Source: an uncultured Pelagibacteraceae bacterium
GTDB lineage: Bacteria; Pseudomonadota; Alphaproteobacteria; Pelagibacterales; Pelagibacteraceae
Reading direction: 5' to 3'
NCBI GenBank assembly: GCA_902552345.1
Contig: CACDGO010000003.1
Span: 1 to 56,220, forward strand
DNA: 56,220 nt
Made by a program: the position numbers and the translations under genes. A model generated the notes under the pieces. That model did not search any database. It saw nothing but the letters and a program-made list of their open reading frames with translations, and was not told the DNA's origin. Of the stretch, positions 37,000-46,611 are shown in pieces. How positions within the stretch are numbered: the first letter of the stretch is position 1; every line of letters starts with the position of its first letter.

Positions 37000-39667
37000 T
37001 TTTTTTAGTAATTTCTTTTAGAGCTTCCTCAATCTTACTCTTATTTATGCCTCCAGCTTGAGCAAAATCTTTTCTGCCACCTCCTCCTTTACCACCTAAA
37101 ATAAAAGAAGCAGCTTTTACTAAATTAACAGCATCATATTTTGAAGTTAAATCTTTAGAAACTCCCACAGCTATACCAACCTTATTTTTATATGTAGATA
37201 TGCCTACTATAACACCTGATTTGATATCTTTTTTACCTTGGTCAATTATACTCCTTAGTTCTATTGGAGGAAAGTCTTTTAAAATTTGTTCTCGAATTAA
37301 TATATTTCCAATCTTTTTATCCTTAATTATATTTTTAGTTTTATCTTTTTTAATTATTTCAATTCTTGCCTTATTAAGTTGTTTGTTTAAATTTTTTAAA
37401 TATTCAGATAAATCCAAATTTTCATTGTCATCAGCTTCAATATTTAATATTTGTAGTTCTTTTTTAATTATTTCTATTTCATTTATAAGATTAGACTCTT
37501 TTTGAAACTTATCTTGTTTTTGCATTTTTTCATATTCTTCTAATTGTTTATCTCTGAGTGCCTCAACTCTTCTGACTCCCGACGAAATTGAAGATTGGCT
37601 TATAATTTTAAACTTACCAACTTCTTTAGTATTTTTAACATGGGTACCCCCACATAATTCTGTTGAAAAAAAACCATTATTTTCTTTTCCCATAAAAACT
37701 ACTCTTACTTCTTCCCCATACTTTTCTCCAAATAACGCTAGAGCGCCCATATTAACAGCCTCTTTTGGTGTCATTATTCTTGTTTTTATATCCGTAGATC
37801 CTCTGATCACCTCGTTTACTAAATCATTTATTTTAATCATTTCATCTTTTGATATAGCTTTGTTATGACTAAAATCAAATCTTAACCTTTCAGGAGAAAC
37901 AAGCGACCCTTTTTGAGTCACATGTTTTCCTAAGTTTCTTCTCAATGATTCATGTAACAAATGAGTTGCTGAATGATTAGCTCGAGAATTTTTTCTTTTT
38001 AAAACATTTATTTCTAAATTAACATTTTGACCAATTGATATTGATCCTTTTTCAACTATTCCATAATGAATAAATAAATCTCCCATTTTTTTTTGAGTGT
38101 CATTCACTTTTATTTTACAATCAGAATTGAAAATAAAGCCCTGGTCTCCCACCTGACCGCCTGACTCTCCGTAAAATGGAGTTTGATTTGTTATGACTTC
38201 TATTTCATCTCCAGTACTAGCAGAGTCTACAAATTTACCTTTTTTTGAAATTTTAATTATTACACCTTCAGCTTTATCAAATTCGTAACCTAAAAATTCA
38301 GTAGGGCTAATTTCCTCTCTAATTTTAAACCACCTTTCCTCAACAGACTTATCTCCAGATCCTTTCCAATTCGCTCTTGCCAAATTTTTGCTTTTTTCCA
38401 TCTCATTCTCAAAACCAACGTTGTCTACTTTAATATCTTTGCTTCTTAGGATGTCTGCAGTAAGGTCTAAGGGAAATCCATAAGTATCATATAATTTAAA
38501 AGCTTCTAAACCTGGAAGAGTTTTATTTTGGACTTTATTTAAATTTTCATCGAGTATTTTCATACCGCGCTCTAAGAGAGAAGAAAATTTTTCCTCTTCA
38601 TTTTTAAGAGTTTCAACAATCAACTCTCTACCATTTATTAATTCTGGATAACTGCTATGCATCTCGTTTAATAAAACCTCAAAAAGTTTATAAAAAATTG
38701 GATTTTTGCTACCTAAAGAATGAGCGTGTCTCATCCCTCTTCTCATAATTCTTCTTAAAACATACCCTCGTCCTTCATTTGAAGGCAAAATACCTTCAGC
38801 AATTAAAAAACTACTTGCTCTTAGGTGATCAGCGATAACTCTGTGGCTTGCTATTGTTTTGCTGTCGATTGAAGTGTTTGTGATATCAGACGAAGCGGCC
38901 ATTATTTTTTTAAAGTGATCGATTTTATAGTTATCGTGAGTACCTTGTAAAACTGCTGTCATCCTTTCAAGCCCCATACCTGTATCAACTGAGGGTTTTG
39001 GCAGATCAATTCTTTTTGCTTTTGATATTTGTTCGTACTGCATAAATACAAGGTTCCAAATTTCTATAAATCTATCACCGTCTTCGTCAGGGCTTCCAGG
39101 GATACCACCTTTTAACTTATCGCCATGATCATAAAAAATTTCAGAACAAGGACCGCAGGGTCCTGTGTCTCCCATTGACCAAAAATTATCAGATGTCGAA
39201 ATTTTTATTATTTTGCTTTCATTTAATCCAGCAATTTTTTTCCAAAGATTGAATGCATCATTATCTTCATGAAAAACAGTTACTAATAATTTTTCTTTAG
39301 GTAAACCAAAGTCTTTGGTCAAAAGACTCCAAGCATGATAAATAGCTTGTTCTTTAAAATAATCTCCGAAGGAGAAATTTCCCAACATTTCAAAAAAAGT
39401 GTGATGTCTAGGTGTGTAACCAACATTTTCTAAATCATTATGTTTGCCTCCTGCCCTTACACATTTTTGTGATGTTGTAGCTTTTTTATAGTCTCTTTTT
39501 TCTAAACCTGTAAAAACATTTTTAAATTGAACCATGCCTGAGTTGGTGAACATCAGGGTAGGATCATTGTTTGGAACTAAATTGCTAGATTCTACGATCT
39601 TATGATTGTTTTTTTTGAAATAATCTAAGAATTTTTTCCTAACATCGGTGAGTAAAATTTGGTCCAT
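36992..39667 (-). CDS. alaS: alanyl-tRNA synthetase
   Basis: AlaS charges tRNA-Ala and edits Ser and Gly mischarging. The 891-residue protein has the class II aminoacylation domain (1-240; [15 protein letters not shown] and [20 protein letters not shown]), a tRNA recognition region with [17 protein letters not shown], and the editing domain with zinc ligands HSATH and CGGTHV. The C-Ala region (about 740-891) ends [17 protein letters not shown], the conserved tail. The length is normal. It is convergent with icd. Confidence 0.97.
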   Translation of the reverse strand: MDQILLTDVRKKFLDYFKKNNHKIVESSNLVPNNDPTLMFTNSGMVQFKNVFTGLEKRDYKKATTSQKCVRAGGKHNDLENVGYTPRHHTFFEMLGNFSFGDYFKEQAIYHAWSLLTKDFGLPKEKLLVTVFHEDNDAFNLWKKIAGLNESKIIKISTSDNFWSMGDTGPCGPCSEIFYDHGDKLKGGIPGSPDEDGDRFIEIWNLVFMQYEQISKAKRIDLPKPSVDTGMGLERMTAVLQGTHDNYKIDHFKKIMAASSDITNTSIDSKTIASHRVIADHLRASSFLIAEGILPSNEGRGYVLRRIMRRGMRHAHSLGSKNPIFYKLFEVLLNEMHSSYPELINGRELIVETLKNEEEKFSSLLERGMKILDENLNKVQNKTLPGLEAFKLYDTYGFPLDLTADILRSKDIKVDNVGFENEMEKSKNLARANWKGSGDKSVEERWFKIREEISPTEFLGYEFDKAEGVIIKISKKGKFVDSASTGDEIEVITNQTPFYGESGGQVGDQGFIFNSDCKIKVNDTQKKMGDLFIHYGIVEKGSISIGQNVNLEINVLKRKNSRANHSATHLLHESLRRNLGKHVTQKGSLVSPERLRFDFSHNKAISKDEMIKINDLVNEVIRGSTDIKTRIMTPKEAVNMGALALFGEKYGEEVRVVFMGKENNGFFSTELCGGTHVKNTKEVGKFKIISQSSISSGVRRVEALRDKQLEEYEKMQKQDKFQKESNLINEIEIIKKELQILNIEADDNENLDLSEYLKNLNKQLNKARIEIIKKDKTKNIIKDKKIGNILIREQILKDFPPIELRSIIDQGKKDIKSGVIVGISTYKNKVGIAVGVSKDLTSKYDAVNLVKAASFILGGKGGGGRKDFAQAGGINKSKIEEALKEITKKIS

Positions 39668-39710
39668 ATTTTATTAAATACAGATATTTTAGAACTTGTC
39701 TATAAAGAGA

Positions 39711-40067
39711 TTAGTTTGTAGCTTTCTTTTCGTTGTCTACTACAACGCAAATTTCAGATTTTGTTAAAAATCTTTGTCCTGTTCCGTTATCTAGGGAAAA
39801 CATACCTCCAATTCCTTTAACAGCATCAATAGTCAAATCTGTATGTTTCCATTTTTCGTATTGATCTTCATTCATATAAAAAGGGGTTCCATCTACTTCA
39901 CCTAACTTTACGTCACTATTTCCTACTTGATATTCTTTAGCTGGAAAGCACATAGGTGCGCTGCCATCGCAGCATCCACCCGATTGATGGAACAAAAGGT
40001 CGTTACCATGAACTTCTTTGATTTCACTTAATAGTTTTTTTGCTGATAATGTAAAAGATACTTTCAT
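39711..40067 (-). CDS. DUF779 family protein linked to aldehyde dehydrogenase
   Basis: This 118-residue protein (ATG at 40067) belongs to DUF779, a small family found next to AldB/ExaC-type aldehyde dehydrogenases. Function is unknown. Cys-rich SGGCCDGSAPMCF suggests metal or redox chemistry; FYMNEDQYEKWKHTDLTIDA is the other conserved block. An in-frame ATG at 40085 would add six residues, but it lies inside the 11-bp hairpin downstream of the aldehyde dehydrogenase gene. The inner ATG is therefore preferred. It is downstream of the dehydrogenase on the same strand. Confidence 0.88.
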   Translation of the reverse strand: MKVSFTLSAKKLLSEIKEVHGNDLLFHQSGGCCDGSAPMCFPAKEYQVGNSDVKLGEVDGTPFYMNEDQYEKWKHTDLTIDAVKGIGGMFSLDNGTGQRFLTKSEICVVVDNEKKATN

Positions 40068-40078
40068 TTTGCTATTTC

Positions 40079-40103
40079 GGCCCATGATTTAGAATCATGG
40101 GCC
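40079..40103 (-). terminator. 11-bp hairpin after aldehyde dehydrogenase gene
   Basis: GGCCCATGATT and AATCATGGGCC form a perfect 11-bp stem with a 3-base loop. It lies 15 bases past the aldehyde dehydrogenase stop and just ahead of the DUF779 gene. No run of U follows on the minus strand, so it is not a textbook intrinsic terminator. It may stabilise the upstream mRNA 3' end or tune expression of DUF779. Confidence 0.5.
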
Positions 40104-40118
40104 ATTATATATTATTGG

Positions 40119-41672
40119 TTAAAAGAAGCCTAATTTTTTCTCACTGTAAGACACATGTAAATTTTTTACTTGTCTATAATGATTTAACATCATTTTGTGA
40201 GTTTCTCTTCCGATACCAGATTGTTTGTATCCACCAAAAGCTGCGTGAGCTGGGTATGCATGGTAACAGTTTGTCCAAACCCTACCTGCTTCAATACCTC
40301 TTCCCATTCTGTACGCAATATTTCCGTCTCTAGTCCAAACACCTGCTCCTAATCCGTAAAGAGTATCATTAGCTATCTCTAATGCTTCTTTCTCATCTTT
40401 AAACGTTGTTACTGATACAACTGGTCCAAAGATCTCTTCTTGGAATATTCGCATGTTGTTTTTTCCTTCGAAAATTGTTGGTTGTATATAGTTTCCTTTT
40501 TCTAGGCCACTATTTATTTTTGCAGCGCTTCCACCACATAGAACTTTGGCACCTTCTTTTTTACCTAAGTCTAAGTAAGACTTAATTTTTTCCATTTGTT
40601 CTAGTGAAGCTTGAGCTCCAATCATGGTTTCCATTTTCAGAGGATTGTCTTGTTTCACAGCTTTAGTTCTTGCAATCGCCTTCTCCATGAATTTATCATA
40701 GATAGATTTTTGAATTAGAGCTCTGCTTGGACAAGTACAAACTTCTCCTTGGTTAAGCGTAAACATAGCAAAACCCTCTAAACATTTGTCAAAGAAGTCG
40801 TCATCTTTAGCCATAACGTCTTCAAAGAAAATGTTTGGCGATTTACCACCTAATTCCAAAGTAATTGGTATTAAGTTTTGAGATGCATATTGCATAATCA
40901 AACGTCCAGTAGTAGTTTCACCAGTAAAAGCAATCTTCTTAATTCTTTTTGAAGAAGCTAGAGGTTTACCTGCTTCTAGACCATATCCGCTTACAACGTT
41001 TACAACACCTGCTGGTAATAGATCTCCGATTAGTTCCATTAAAAGCATGATTGATGCTGGTGTTTGTTCAGCTGGTTTCAATACTACACAATTTCCTGCC
41101 GCCAATGCTGGAGCCAGTTTCCATGTAGCCATTAATAGTGGGAAGTTCCAAGGTATAATCTGACCTACTACACCTAATGGTTCAGGTATGTGGTAAGAAT
41201 ATTCGCTGTTACTAATTTCAGCAACTGATCCTTCCTCTGCTCTTATTACTCCTGCAAAATATCTCCAATGGTCAATTACCAAAGGCAAGTCCGCAGCCAT
41301 ACATTCTCTAATCGGCTTACCATTGTCTAAACATTCTGCTGTAGCTAATACGTTTAAATTTTTCTCTATTACATCAGCAATTTTCAAGAGTATATTTGAT
41401 CTCTCTGTGATTGATGTTTTTCCCCAAGCAGGAAATGCTGCGTGGGCTGCGTCTAGAGCTAAATCAACGTCTTTTTCGTTCGATCGTGGCACCTTACAGA
41501 TAACTTCATTAGTAATAGGAGTAGTATTATCAAAATACTTTCCAGATTTAGGTTCTACAAATTTTCCGTTAATGTAGTTTCCATATTTGGCTTTAAATGG
41601 AAATTTAACCTTCAAATGAGAGGTATCCAAAGATGAAGACATTTTCGCACTTGATGCTTGTTGTGTACTCAT
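40119..41672 (-). CDS. NAD-dependent aldehyde dehydrogenase, AldB/ExaC type
   Basis: This 517-residue aldehyde dehydrogenase oxidises an aldehyde, probably acetaldehyde or another short aldehyde, to the acid. Seen in sequence: [20 protein letters not shown], cofactor motif FTGETTTGR (249-257), Glu273 in LELGGKSPN, catalytic Cys312 in [20 protein letters not shown] and the C-terminal [14 protein letters not shown]. The N-terminal 20 residues are Ser-rich and atypical. A strong Shine-Dalgarno (GGGGGA) precedes the ATG. The DUF779 gene follows, as is usual for this subgroup. Exact substrate is not determinable. Confidence 0.93.
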   Translation of the reverse strand: MSTQQASSAKMSSSLDTSHLKVKFPFKAKYGNYINGKFVEPKSGKYFDNTTPITNEVICKVPRSNEKDVDLALDAAHAAFPAWGKTSITERSNILLKIADVIEKNLNVLATAECLDNGKPIRECMAADLPLVIDHWRYFAGVIRAEEGSVAEISNSEYSYHIPEPLGVVGQIIPWNFPLLMATWKLAPALAAGNCVVLKPAEQTPASIMLLMELIGDLLPAGVVNVVSGYGLEAGKPLASSKRIKKIAFTGETTTGRLIMQYASQNLIPITLELGGKSPNIFFEDVMAKDDDFFDKCLEGFAMFTLNQGEVCTCPSRALIQKSIYDKFMEKAIARTKAVKQDNPLKMETMIGAQASLEQMEKIKSYLDLGKKEGAKVLCGGSAAKINSGLEKGNYIQPTIFEGKNNMRIFQEEIFGPVVSVTTFKDEKEALEIANDTLYGLGAGVWTRDGNIAYRMGRGIEAGRVWTNCYHAYPAHAAFGGYKQSGIGRETHKMMLNHYRQVKNLHVSYSEKKLGFF

Positions 41673-41800
41673 TATTCCCCCTTTTTTTTTATAGTTTAAT
41701 TAAAACCAATATGAACTAAATTGTACACATATATTTTTGACCTTTTTTTTTTAGATACTAAATATAGATTTAGTCAATTCATAGTTGAGATTTCATGAGA

Positions 41801-41829
41801 AACGGGAGGTTTTATTTAAACCTCCCGTT
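41801..41829 (-). terminator. 12-bp hairpin after recA
   Basis: AACGGGAGGTTT and AAACCTCCCGTT form a perfect 12-bp GC-containing stem with a 5-base loop, starting 18 bases after the recA stop. On the minus strand it is followed by TCTCATG and not a T run. It is the strongest stem in this AT-rich neighbourhood and probably marks the 3' end of the recA transcript. The mechanism (intrinsic without U tract, or RNA end protection) is open. Confidence 0.55.
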
Positions 41830-41847
41830 GAAATGATGGCAGAAGAA

Positions 41848-42951
41848 TTATTCTTCTTCTTTTTTATCGCTAATTTTTTCATTAGCTGAAGGATTACCTT
41901 CTAGCTCTTTGCTAATCGCTGCAGCTTCATCTCTAATGATTTTTTCTATTTCTGCTGCAACGTTTGGATTTTTTTGTAAGTAAACTTTTGCATTCTCTCT
42001 ACCTTGACCTATTTTTTCTCCTTTATATGCATACCAAGCTCCTGATTTTTCAACCACTCCCGCTTTAGTTCCGAGGTCAATGAGTTCACCTAATTTACTT
42101 ATTCCTTTGCCGTACATTAGATCGAATTCAACTACCTTAAATGGTGGCGCAACTTTATTTTTAATTACTTTAACTCTTGTTGAATTGCCGATAATTTGGT
42201 CTTTTTCTTTAATTGCACCTATCCTTCTAATGTCCATTCTTACAGAAGAATAAAATTTTAATGCATTTCCTCCAGATGTAGTTTCTGGGTTTCCAAACAT
42301 TACGCCTATCTTCATTCTTATTTGATTTATAAAAATAACCATTGTATTTGATTTAGATACTGATCCGGTAATTTTTCTTAAAGCCTGACTCATTAACCTT
42401 GATTGTAAGCCAACATGGTGATCTCCCATCTCCCCTTCTAACTCAGCTTTTGGAGTAAGCGCGGCTACTGAGTCGACAACTAAAACTGAAACTGAACCTG
42501 ATTTAATTAAAGTATCGGTGATCTCTAAAGCCTGTTCTCCTGTATCTGGCTGAGAAATCAGTAATTCCTCAGTTTTAACGCCCAGTTTTTTTGCATAAAC
42601 TGGATCCATAGCGTGTTCTGCATCTACAAAAGCACAAATACCTCCAGCCTTTTGTGCTTCAGCAACTACTTGAAGGGCTAAAGTTGTTTTTCCAGAAGAC
42701 TCTGGGCCATAAATTTCAATAATTCTGCCCTTTGGTAAGCCTCCAATACCTAATGCTAAATCCAAGCTTAATGAACCTGTTGAAATAGCTTCAACGTCTA
42801 AAGCTTGCTGTTGGCCAAGTCTCATTACTGAACCTTTTCCAAAGTTTTGATCTATTTGGCTTATTGCAGCCTCTAAAGACTTATTTTTTTCTTTTAATTC
42901 TTGTTGTTTTTTATTGTCTGATTTCACTACTTTTAAGTTATTTTTTGTCAT
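41848..42951 (-). CDS. recA: recombinase RecA
   Basis: RecA catalyses strand exchange and stimulates LexA cleavage. From the ATG at 42951 the protein has 367 residues; AAGGA lies 7 bases upstream, which decides this start over a GTG at 42996. Walker A is GPESSGKTT (82-90). [45 protein letters not shown] and the acidic C-terminal tail KKEEE are all typical. The N-terminal 20 residues are Lys-rich. A hairpin follows the stop, and a possible LexA box lies upstream. Confidence 0.98.
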   Translation of the reverse strand: MTKNNLKVVKSDNKKQQELKEKNKSLEAAISQIDQNFGKGSVMRLGQQQALDVEAISTGSLSLDLALGIGGLPKGRIIEIYGPESSGKTTLALQVVAEAQKAGGICAFVDAEHAMDPVYAKKLGVKTEELLISQPDTGEQALEITDTLIKSGSVSVLVVDSVAALTPKAELEGEMGDHHVGLQSRLMSQALRKITGSVSKSNTMVIFINQIRMKIGVMFGNPETTSGGNALKFYSSVRMDIRRIGAIKEKDQIIGNSTRVKVIKNKVAPPFKVVEFDLMYGKGISKLGELIDLGTKAGVVEKSGAWYAYKGEKIGQGRENAKVYLQKNPNVAAEIEKIIRDEAAAISKELEGNPSANEKISDKKEEE

Positions 42952-42990
42952 TTTTTGTCCTTTTTTATTATTCGAATCGTTATTATAAAT

Positions 42991-43005
42991 GTACACATTT
43001 TGTTC
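42991..43005. promoter_or_regulatory. candidate alphaproteobacterial SOS (LexA) box
   Basis: GTAC-N7-GTTC lies 40 bases upstream of the recA start. The known alphaproteobacterial LexA operator is GTTC-N7-GTTC; this site matches seven of eight defined bases with the exact spacing. Position before recA fits. It is a single short match in AT-rich DNA, so chance cannot be excluded. Confidence 0.4.
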
Positions 43006-43043
43006 TTTTAATCAAGAAGTTTAAAAATGACGAAAAAACAAGG

Positions 43044-44330
43044 CTATTTAAAAGATTTAAGAGATAATACGCCTATTTGTTTAGCTAGCTCAAATTGAGA
43101 AACTGCAAAATCCCTTTCTGCCTTAACAAAAGATATTCTAGCGTCAAGTAAGAGACTCCTAGATTGAATAACGTCTAAAGTAGTTCTAGTATTGCCTGAG
43201 TCATATTCAAGAGTAATACCTTCATTTGCGATTTCTGCTGCCTTTAGTTGAGCTTTATTTGCCTCTAAAACGCTCTTTGATGATTGATAATTAGACCATG
43301 AATTAGAAGTTTCAATATTAGTCTTGTTTATTGCATCTTCAACTAAAAGTTCAGCACGTTGCTTATTAAAAGATGATTTTTTGATAGATGAAATATTCTC
43401 CCCACCCTTGATAATTGGCCAGCTAATTTTAGCTTTAACAGTTTCTTCGTCTCTTTTGTCGATTGTCGAACTAAAATCTTGATTTTCGGATTTTGAAATC
43501 TTGATAGAGGCCGAGGGCGATAATCTTGATTTTTCGATATTAAAGTCTTTTTTTGCTATCTCAAGATCTAGTTTAGAAATTAAAAGATTGAGATTATTAA
43601 AATTAGATAATTCTAATGAAGAATTTAGTGAAGAAGGTAAATTAATTGTAAAATTCTCTTTTAATTGTTGAGAATTCGGCGCCTTTTCCCTAGTTACTCT
43701 TTCAAAAAAAGTTTTTGATGATAGAAGCTTAGTTTGAGACGTTATCAAATCTGCTTTTGCACCAGCGAGAGATGACTCTGATTGAGCTAAATCAGTCAAA
43801 GTTATTTCCCCTTTTTGTAATCTAGCATTATCGTATTCAACCTGCCTCTCAAATAAATCTACATTTGAAAGGTTAAATTTTTCAGTTTTTGTTTTATAAA
43901 TAAGGTCAAAATATGCATATGCTGTATCGAGAATTGTTTTTTGCTCGACCTGTCTTAATTCTAATTTGGCTTTCTGAGTTTCTAGTTCAGATTTTTTAAA
44001 AGTGTTAACACCTTTAAAGCCTGAGAATATTTTTTGCTCTATTGATATAGTTTTATTTTCACTATCAATATTTGAGTCGGATAAATTTGATCCGCTTTGA
44101 TCAGTTTGATTTGTAGAGGTTGTGCTAGTTTGATCTGCGGAAATAGTAATACTTGGTAAAAACTCACTTCTAGAAATATTTTTTTTTTGTTTAACCGCCT
44201 CAAGATTTTGTCTTTCTGCGTTCAACTTCAAATTATTTTCAATAGCCTTTTTAACGAAAAATTTTAAATTCTCTTCGGCACTTAATTGAGAAAATATTAA
44301 TATATTTATTAAAAAAATAATTTTTTTCAT
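43044..44330 (-). CDS. TolC family outer membrane efflux protein
   Basis: This 428-residue protein forms the trimeric outer-membrane channel for type I secretion or efflux. It has a signal peptide (about 1-17, ending LSAEE) and two repeated OEP halves rich in coiled-coil helices. Evidence is NNLKLNAERQNLEAVKQ, QVEYDNARLQKGEITLTDLAQ broken at the helix end, and the mirror TLEYDSGNTRTTLDVIQSRSLL region. Partner pump genes are not adjacent. It is immediately downstream of the glycerate kinase gene with adjacent stop and start, so the two may share a transcript without a clear functional tie. Confidence 0.9.
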   Translation of the reverse strand: MKKIIFLINILIFSQLSAEENLKFFVKKAIENNLKLNAERQNLEAVKQKKNISRSEFLPSITISADQTSTTSTNQTDQSGSNLSDSNIDSENKTISIEQKIFSGFKGVNTFKKSELETQKAKLELRQVEQKTILDTAYAYFDLIYKTKTEKFNLSNVDLFERQVEYDNARLQKGEITLTDLAQSESSLAGAKADLITSQTKLLSSKTFFERVTREKAPNSQQLKENFTINLPSSLNSSLELSNFNNLNLLISKLDLEIAKKDFNIEKSRLSPSASIKISKSENQDFSSTIDKRDEETVKAKISWPIIKGGENISSIKKSSFNKQRAELLVEDAINKTNIETSNSWSNYQSSKSVLEANKAQLKAAEIANEGITLEYDSGNTRTTLDVIQSRSLLLDARISFVKAERDFAVSQFELAKQIGVLSLKSFK

Positions 44331-45248
44331 TTAATTGAATTTAATAGATTTCAGCCTATGTTTTTGGTCTATCTTTATAATGCATTTAGCTTTTTGAGGA
44401 ATAGATTTTAACATATGTTTCGTGATTCTTTCATAAAACATTATAAATTCTTTTACTTGTTTAGTGTTCATTATTTTTTTTCCTTTTGAAGTAATTTTTA
44501 ATTTTTTTTCTTGTAATAATCTCCATTTAAAAACATGCTTGAAACTAGGTACCTTCAAAAAAATTGTTGCATCAATTAATTTAAATATTCTTTTATACCT
44601 TTTTTTAAGTTCCTCGTTTACTCTATTTCTCCAAATACTTCTAAAATCTTTTATTCTTTCTAAATCATTTATGGGTTCTATTAAATCTCTTTTTTTTTGA
44701 GGCGTCACACCTACACACCAACCCTCAAAAATTACAACATCTGGCTTACTGTGAATTTTTTGCCACTTAGTTTTTGGAAGTCTGTCATCAATTGATTTAT
44801 CAAATTTAGGAATTAAAAGTTTTTCAAAATTAGCCTTTTTAAGATTTTTTATACAATTTAATAACAGTCTAGTATCATGAGTTCCAGGCACGCCTCTGGT
44901 AAAAAAAAGCGGACTTACTTTTTTAGACATTTTTTTTCGCTCTTTAAGAGTTTTATAAAAATCATCAATAGAAAAAATTACAGTCTTTAAATTGAATCCT
45001 GACTTTAAAATTATCTTTAAAATATTTGAAATAGTTGATTTTCCAGAACCTTGGCCGCCTGCCAAACCAATAATTTTTGTTTTTTTATCTTTAAAAAAAA
45101 GTTTAGCAATTTTTTCTCCTAATGGTAAATAATAATTATCGAATTGCCCAATCTTATCTCGAAATGGTTCAGACAAAACCTCTTGTGACTTTAAAAAATC
45201 TAAATATCTGACCTTAACTTTTTGATAGTTCGAAATTTTAAAGTTCAT
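44331..45248 (-). CDS. D-glycerate 3-kinase (GLYK-type P-loop kinase)
   Basis: This 305-residue P-loop kinase resembles plant/cyanobacterial glycerate 3-kinase and E. coli YggC/YfdE-type phosphoribulokinase-like proteins. It would phosphorylate D-glycerate to 3-phosphoglycerate. Walker A GLAGGQGSGKST is at 61-72; IFSIDDFYKTLKER, RGVPGTHDTRLLL and VVIFEGWCVGVTP are the characteristic motifs. In a glycine- and glycolate-using bacterium this would feed C2/C3 compounds into lower glycolysis. Gene order (GFA-family, glycerate kinase, tolC) gives no direct support for the substrate. Confidence 0.85.
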   Translation of the reverse strand: MNFKISNYQKVKVRYLDFLKSQEVLSEPFRDKIGQFDNYYLPLGEKIAKLFFKDKKTKIIGLAGGQGSGKSTISNILKIILKSGFNLKTVIFSIDDFYKTLKERKKMSKKVSPLFFTRGVPGTHDTRLLLNCIKNLKKANFEKLLIPKFDKSIDDRLPKTKWQKIHSKPDVVIFEGWCVGVTPQKKRDLIEPINDLERIKDFRSIWRNRVNEELKKRYKRIFKLIDATIFLKVPSFKHVFKWRLLQEKKLKITSKGKKIMNTKQVKEFIMFYERITKHMLKSIPQKAKCIIKIDQKHRLKSIKFN

Positions 45249-45250
45249 TC

Positions 45251-45610
45251 CTATTTCTTATCAAGCGGGTGGTTTAAGCCATCATTAATTTTTATTTCTT
45301 TTAAATTGAAATTATCTATTTCATCTACACATCCAACATTAAAACCAGTCATAGCAGGATTAGATCTTGGGTTGTGGTGAGTGTAAACTCCACAAATAGA
45401 GCAAAAGTAATGCTTGGCAACCTTTGAGTGAAATTGATAAAGAACAAGTTTATCTTTTCCTTTAGTAATTTTAAATTCTTGGTTCTTAACTATTGACATG
45501 ATAGCTCCCTTTCTTCGACACAATGAGCAATTACACCTCAAAAATTTATTTAGATTTTCAATTATAATTTCTGCTTCAATACTTCCACAATGGCATTTGA
45601 ATTTTTTCAT
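45251..45610 (-). CDS. GFA (CENP-V/GFA) family zinc protein
   Basis: This 119-residue protein has the glutathione-dependent formaldehyde-activating (GFA) fold with two zinc sites. Cysteines are at 6, 8, 26, 28, 31, 70, 73 and 94, including CHCGSIEAE, CNCSLCRRKG and FCSICGVYTHHNPRSNP. True S-(hydroxymethyl)glutathione synthase activity is documented for few members; most are uncharacterised carbon-sulfur lyase-like proteins. It is upstream of the glycerate kinase gene by 2 bases. The functional call should stay at family level. Confidence 0.88.
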   Translation of the reverse strand: MKKFKCHCGSIEAEIIIENLNKFLRCNCSLCRRKGAIMSIVKNQEFKITKGKDKLVLYQFHSKVAKHYFCSICGVYTHHNPRSNPAMTGFNVGCVDEIDNFNLKEIKINDGLNHPLDKK

Positions 45611-45738
45611 ATTAACCTTTTTTTTTTTTTAAAATACACTATCCATGTTTTGTTATATCCACAATACTCCAGAATCTTCGTTAAATGTTCTTGTTTTGAT
45701 TCCTTTTTGACTCTATTTGAGACTCTAAATACAACTTT

Positions 45739-46611
45739 TTATTGAGTGATTACATTTACACTTTTTAAATTTTCTTGACTTTTTTGCAATTCATCATCTT
45801 TTTCTCTCAAAGAAACAGCAAAAATAATTATACAAAATATTATTAGTAATATTTGTATCAGAATTAAATTTACATCAATTGTGTTACTTAAATAATCCAA
45901 AACAAACAAAAATATAAGTGATCTAAAAAAAACATGATATTTGAATACTGCAATTATTGAAAATGAATGTAAAATTAAATTAAATAATGACATTTTTGAA
46001 GGTCCAAAATATCTTAAACCTCTTGTAGAATTTATTTCATTCAGATTTTTGATATATTTTTTAACTGTACCAGAGTAAGAGCTCCACAAACTGGCTTTTG
46101 AAAAAATTCGTTCTACATCCTTTTTTGTTAAACAACTATAATTTCCAAAATTAATTTTTTTTCCAGTAAAAATATATGTGATAATTTTATGCATTTGATA
46201 TAATAGTTTAAAAAAAAGTCCCTCTGATCGTTTTACTCTTTTCGCTACTATAGAATTACTCGGTTTTGTTGAAATTTCATTCAAAAAACTTTTAATTTCA
46301 ACAGGTCTATCTTCTCCGTCACCATCCATTAAGATTAAATAATCAAATTTTTCATTTAAAATTAAATATCTGATACCAAAAGCATTACATCTTGCATGAC
46401 CTTTGTTTTCTATCATATTCATAACTTTTAATAATTTGATATTGCTAGGTTTAGTTAATATCGGCGCACTTCTAGTAGATGCATCATTAATAATTATACA
46501 TTCTACCTCAATTTGATTAAATTCATTTAATGACTCATTTATTTGGTCCAAAAGTTTAACTAGTGACTCCCAATCATTATATATTGGAATTAAAATTTTA
46601 ATTTTTTTCAT
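45739..46611 (-). CDS. family 2 glycosyltransferase with C-terminal membrane helices
   Basis: This GT2 (DPM1/ArnC-like) enzyme probably transfers a sugar from a nucleotide to a polyprenyl phosphate. From the ATG at 46611 it has 290 residues. Features are ILIPIYNDWESLVKLL, IINDASTRS, ENKGHARCNAFGIRYLI and the metal-binding LMDGDGEDRPVE (D96/D98). Two or three hydrophobic helices lie at about 205-265. It overlaps the upstream membrane glycosyltransferase by ATGA, so the pair likely makes and uses one lipid-linked sugar, perhaps to modify lipid A or another envelope glycan. The acceptor is unknown. Confidence 0.87.
   Translation of the reverse strand: MKKIKILIPIYNDWESLVKLLDQINESLNEFNQIEVECIIINDASTRSAPILTKPSNIKLLKVMNMIENKGHARCNAFGIRYLILNEKFDYLILMDGDGEDRPVEIKSFLNEISTKPSNSIVAKRVKRSEGLFFKLLYQMHKIITYIFTGKKINFGNYSCLTKKDVERIFSKASLWSSYSGTVKKYIKNLNEINSTRGLRYFGPSKMSLFNLILHSFSIIAVFKYHVFFRSLIFLFVLDYLSNTIDVNLILIQILLIIFCIIIFAVSLREKDDELQKSQENLKSVNVITQ

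Noticed and set aside
41713-41726. GAAC...GTAC pattern upstream of the aldehyde dehydrogenase gene, resembling the possible SOS box before recA
   Set aside because: The spacing is six bases in place of seven, and an aldehyde dehydrogenase is not an expected LexA target; most likely chance.
45611-45738. RNA gene or regulatory RNA in the gap between the GT2 and GFA-family genes
   Set aside because: It contains a long T/A run and no stable stem; only the open frame noted in the findings stands out.
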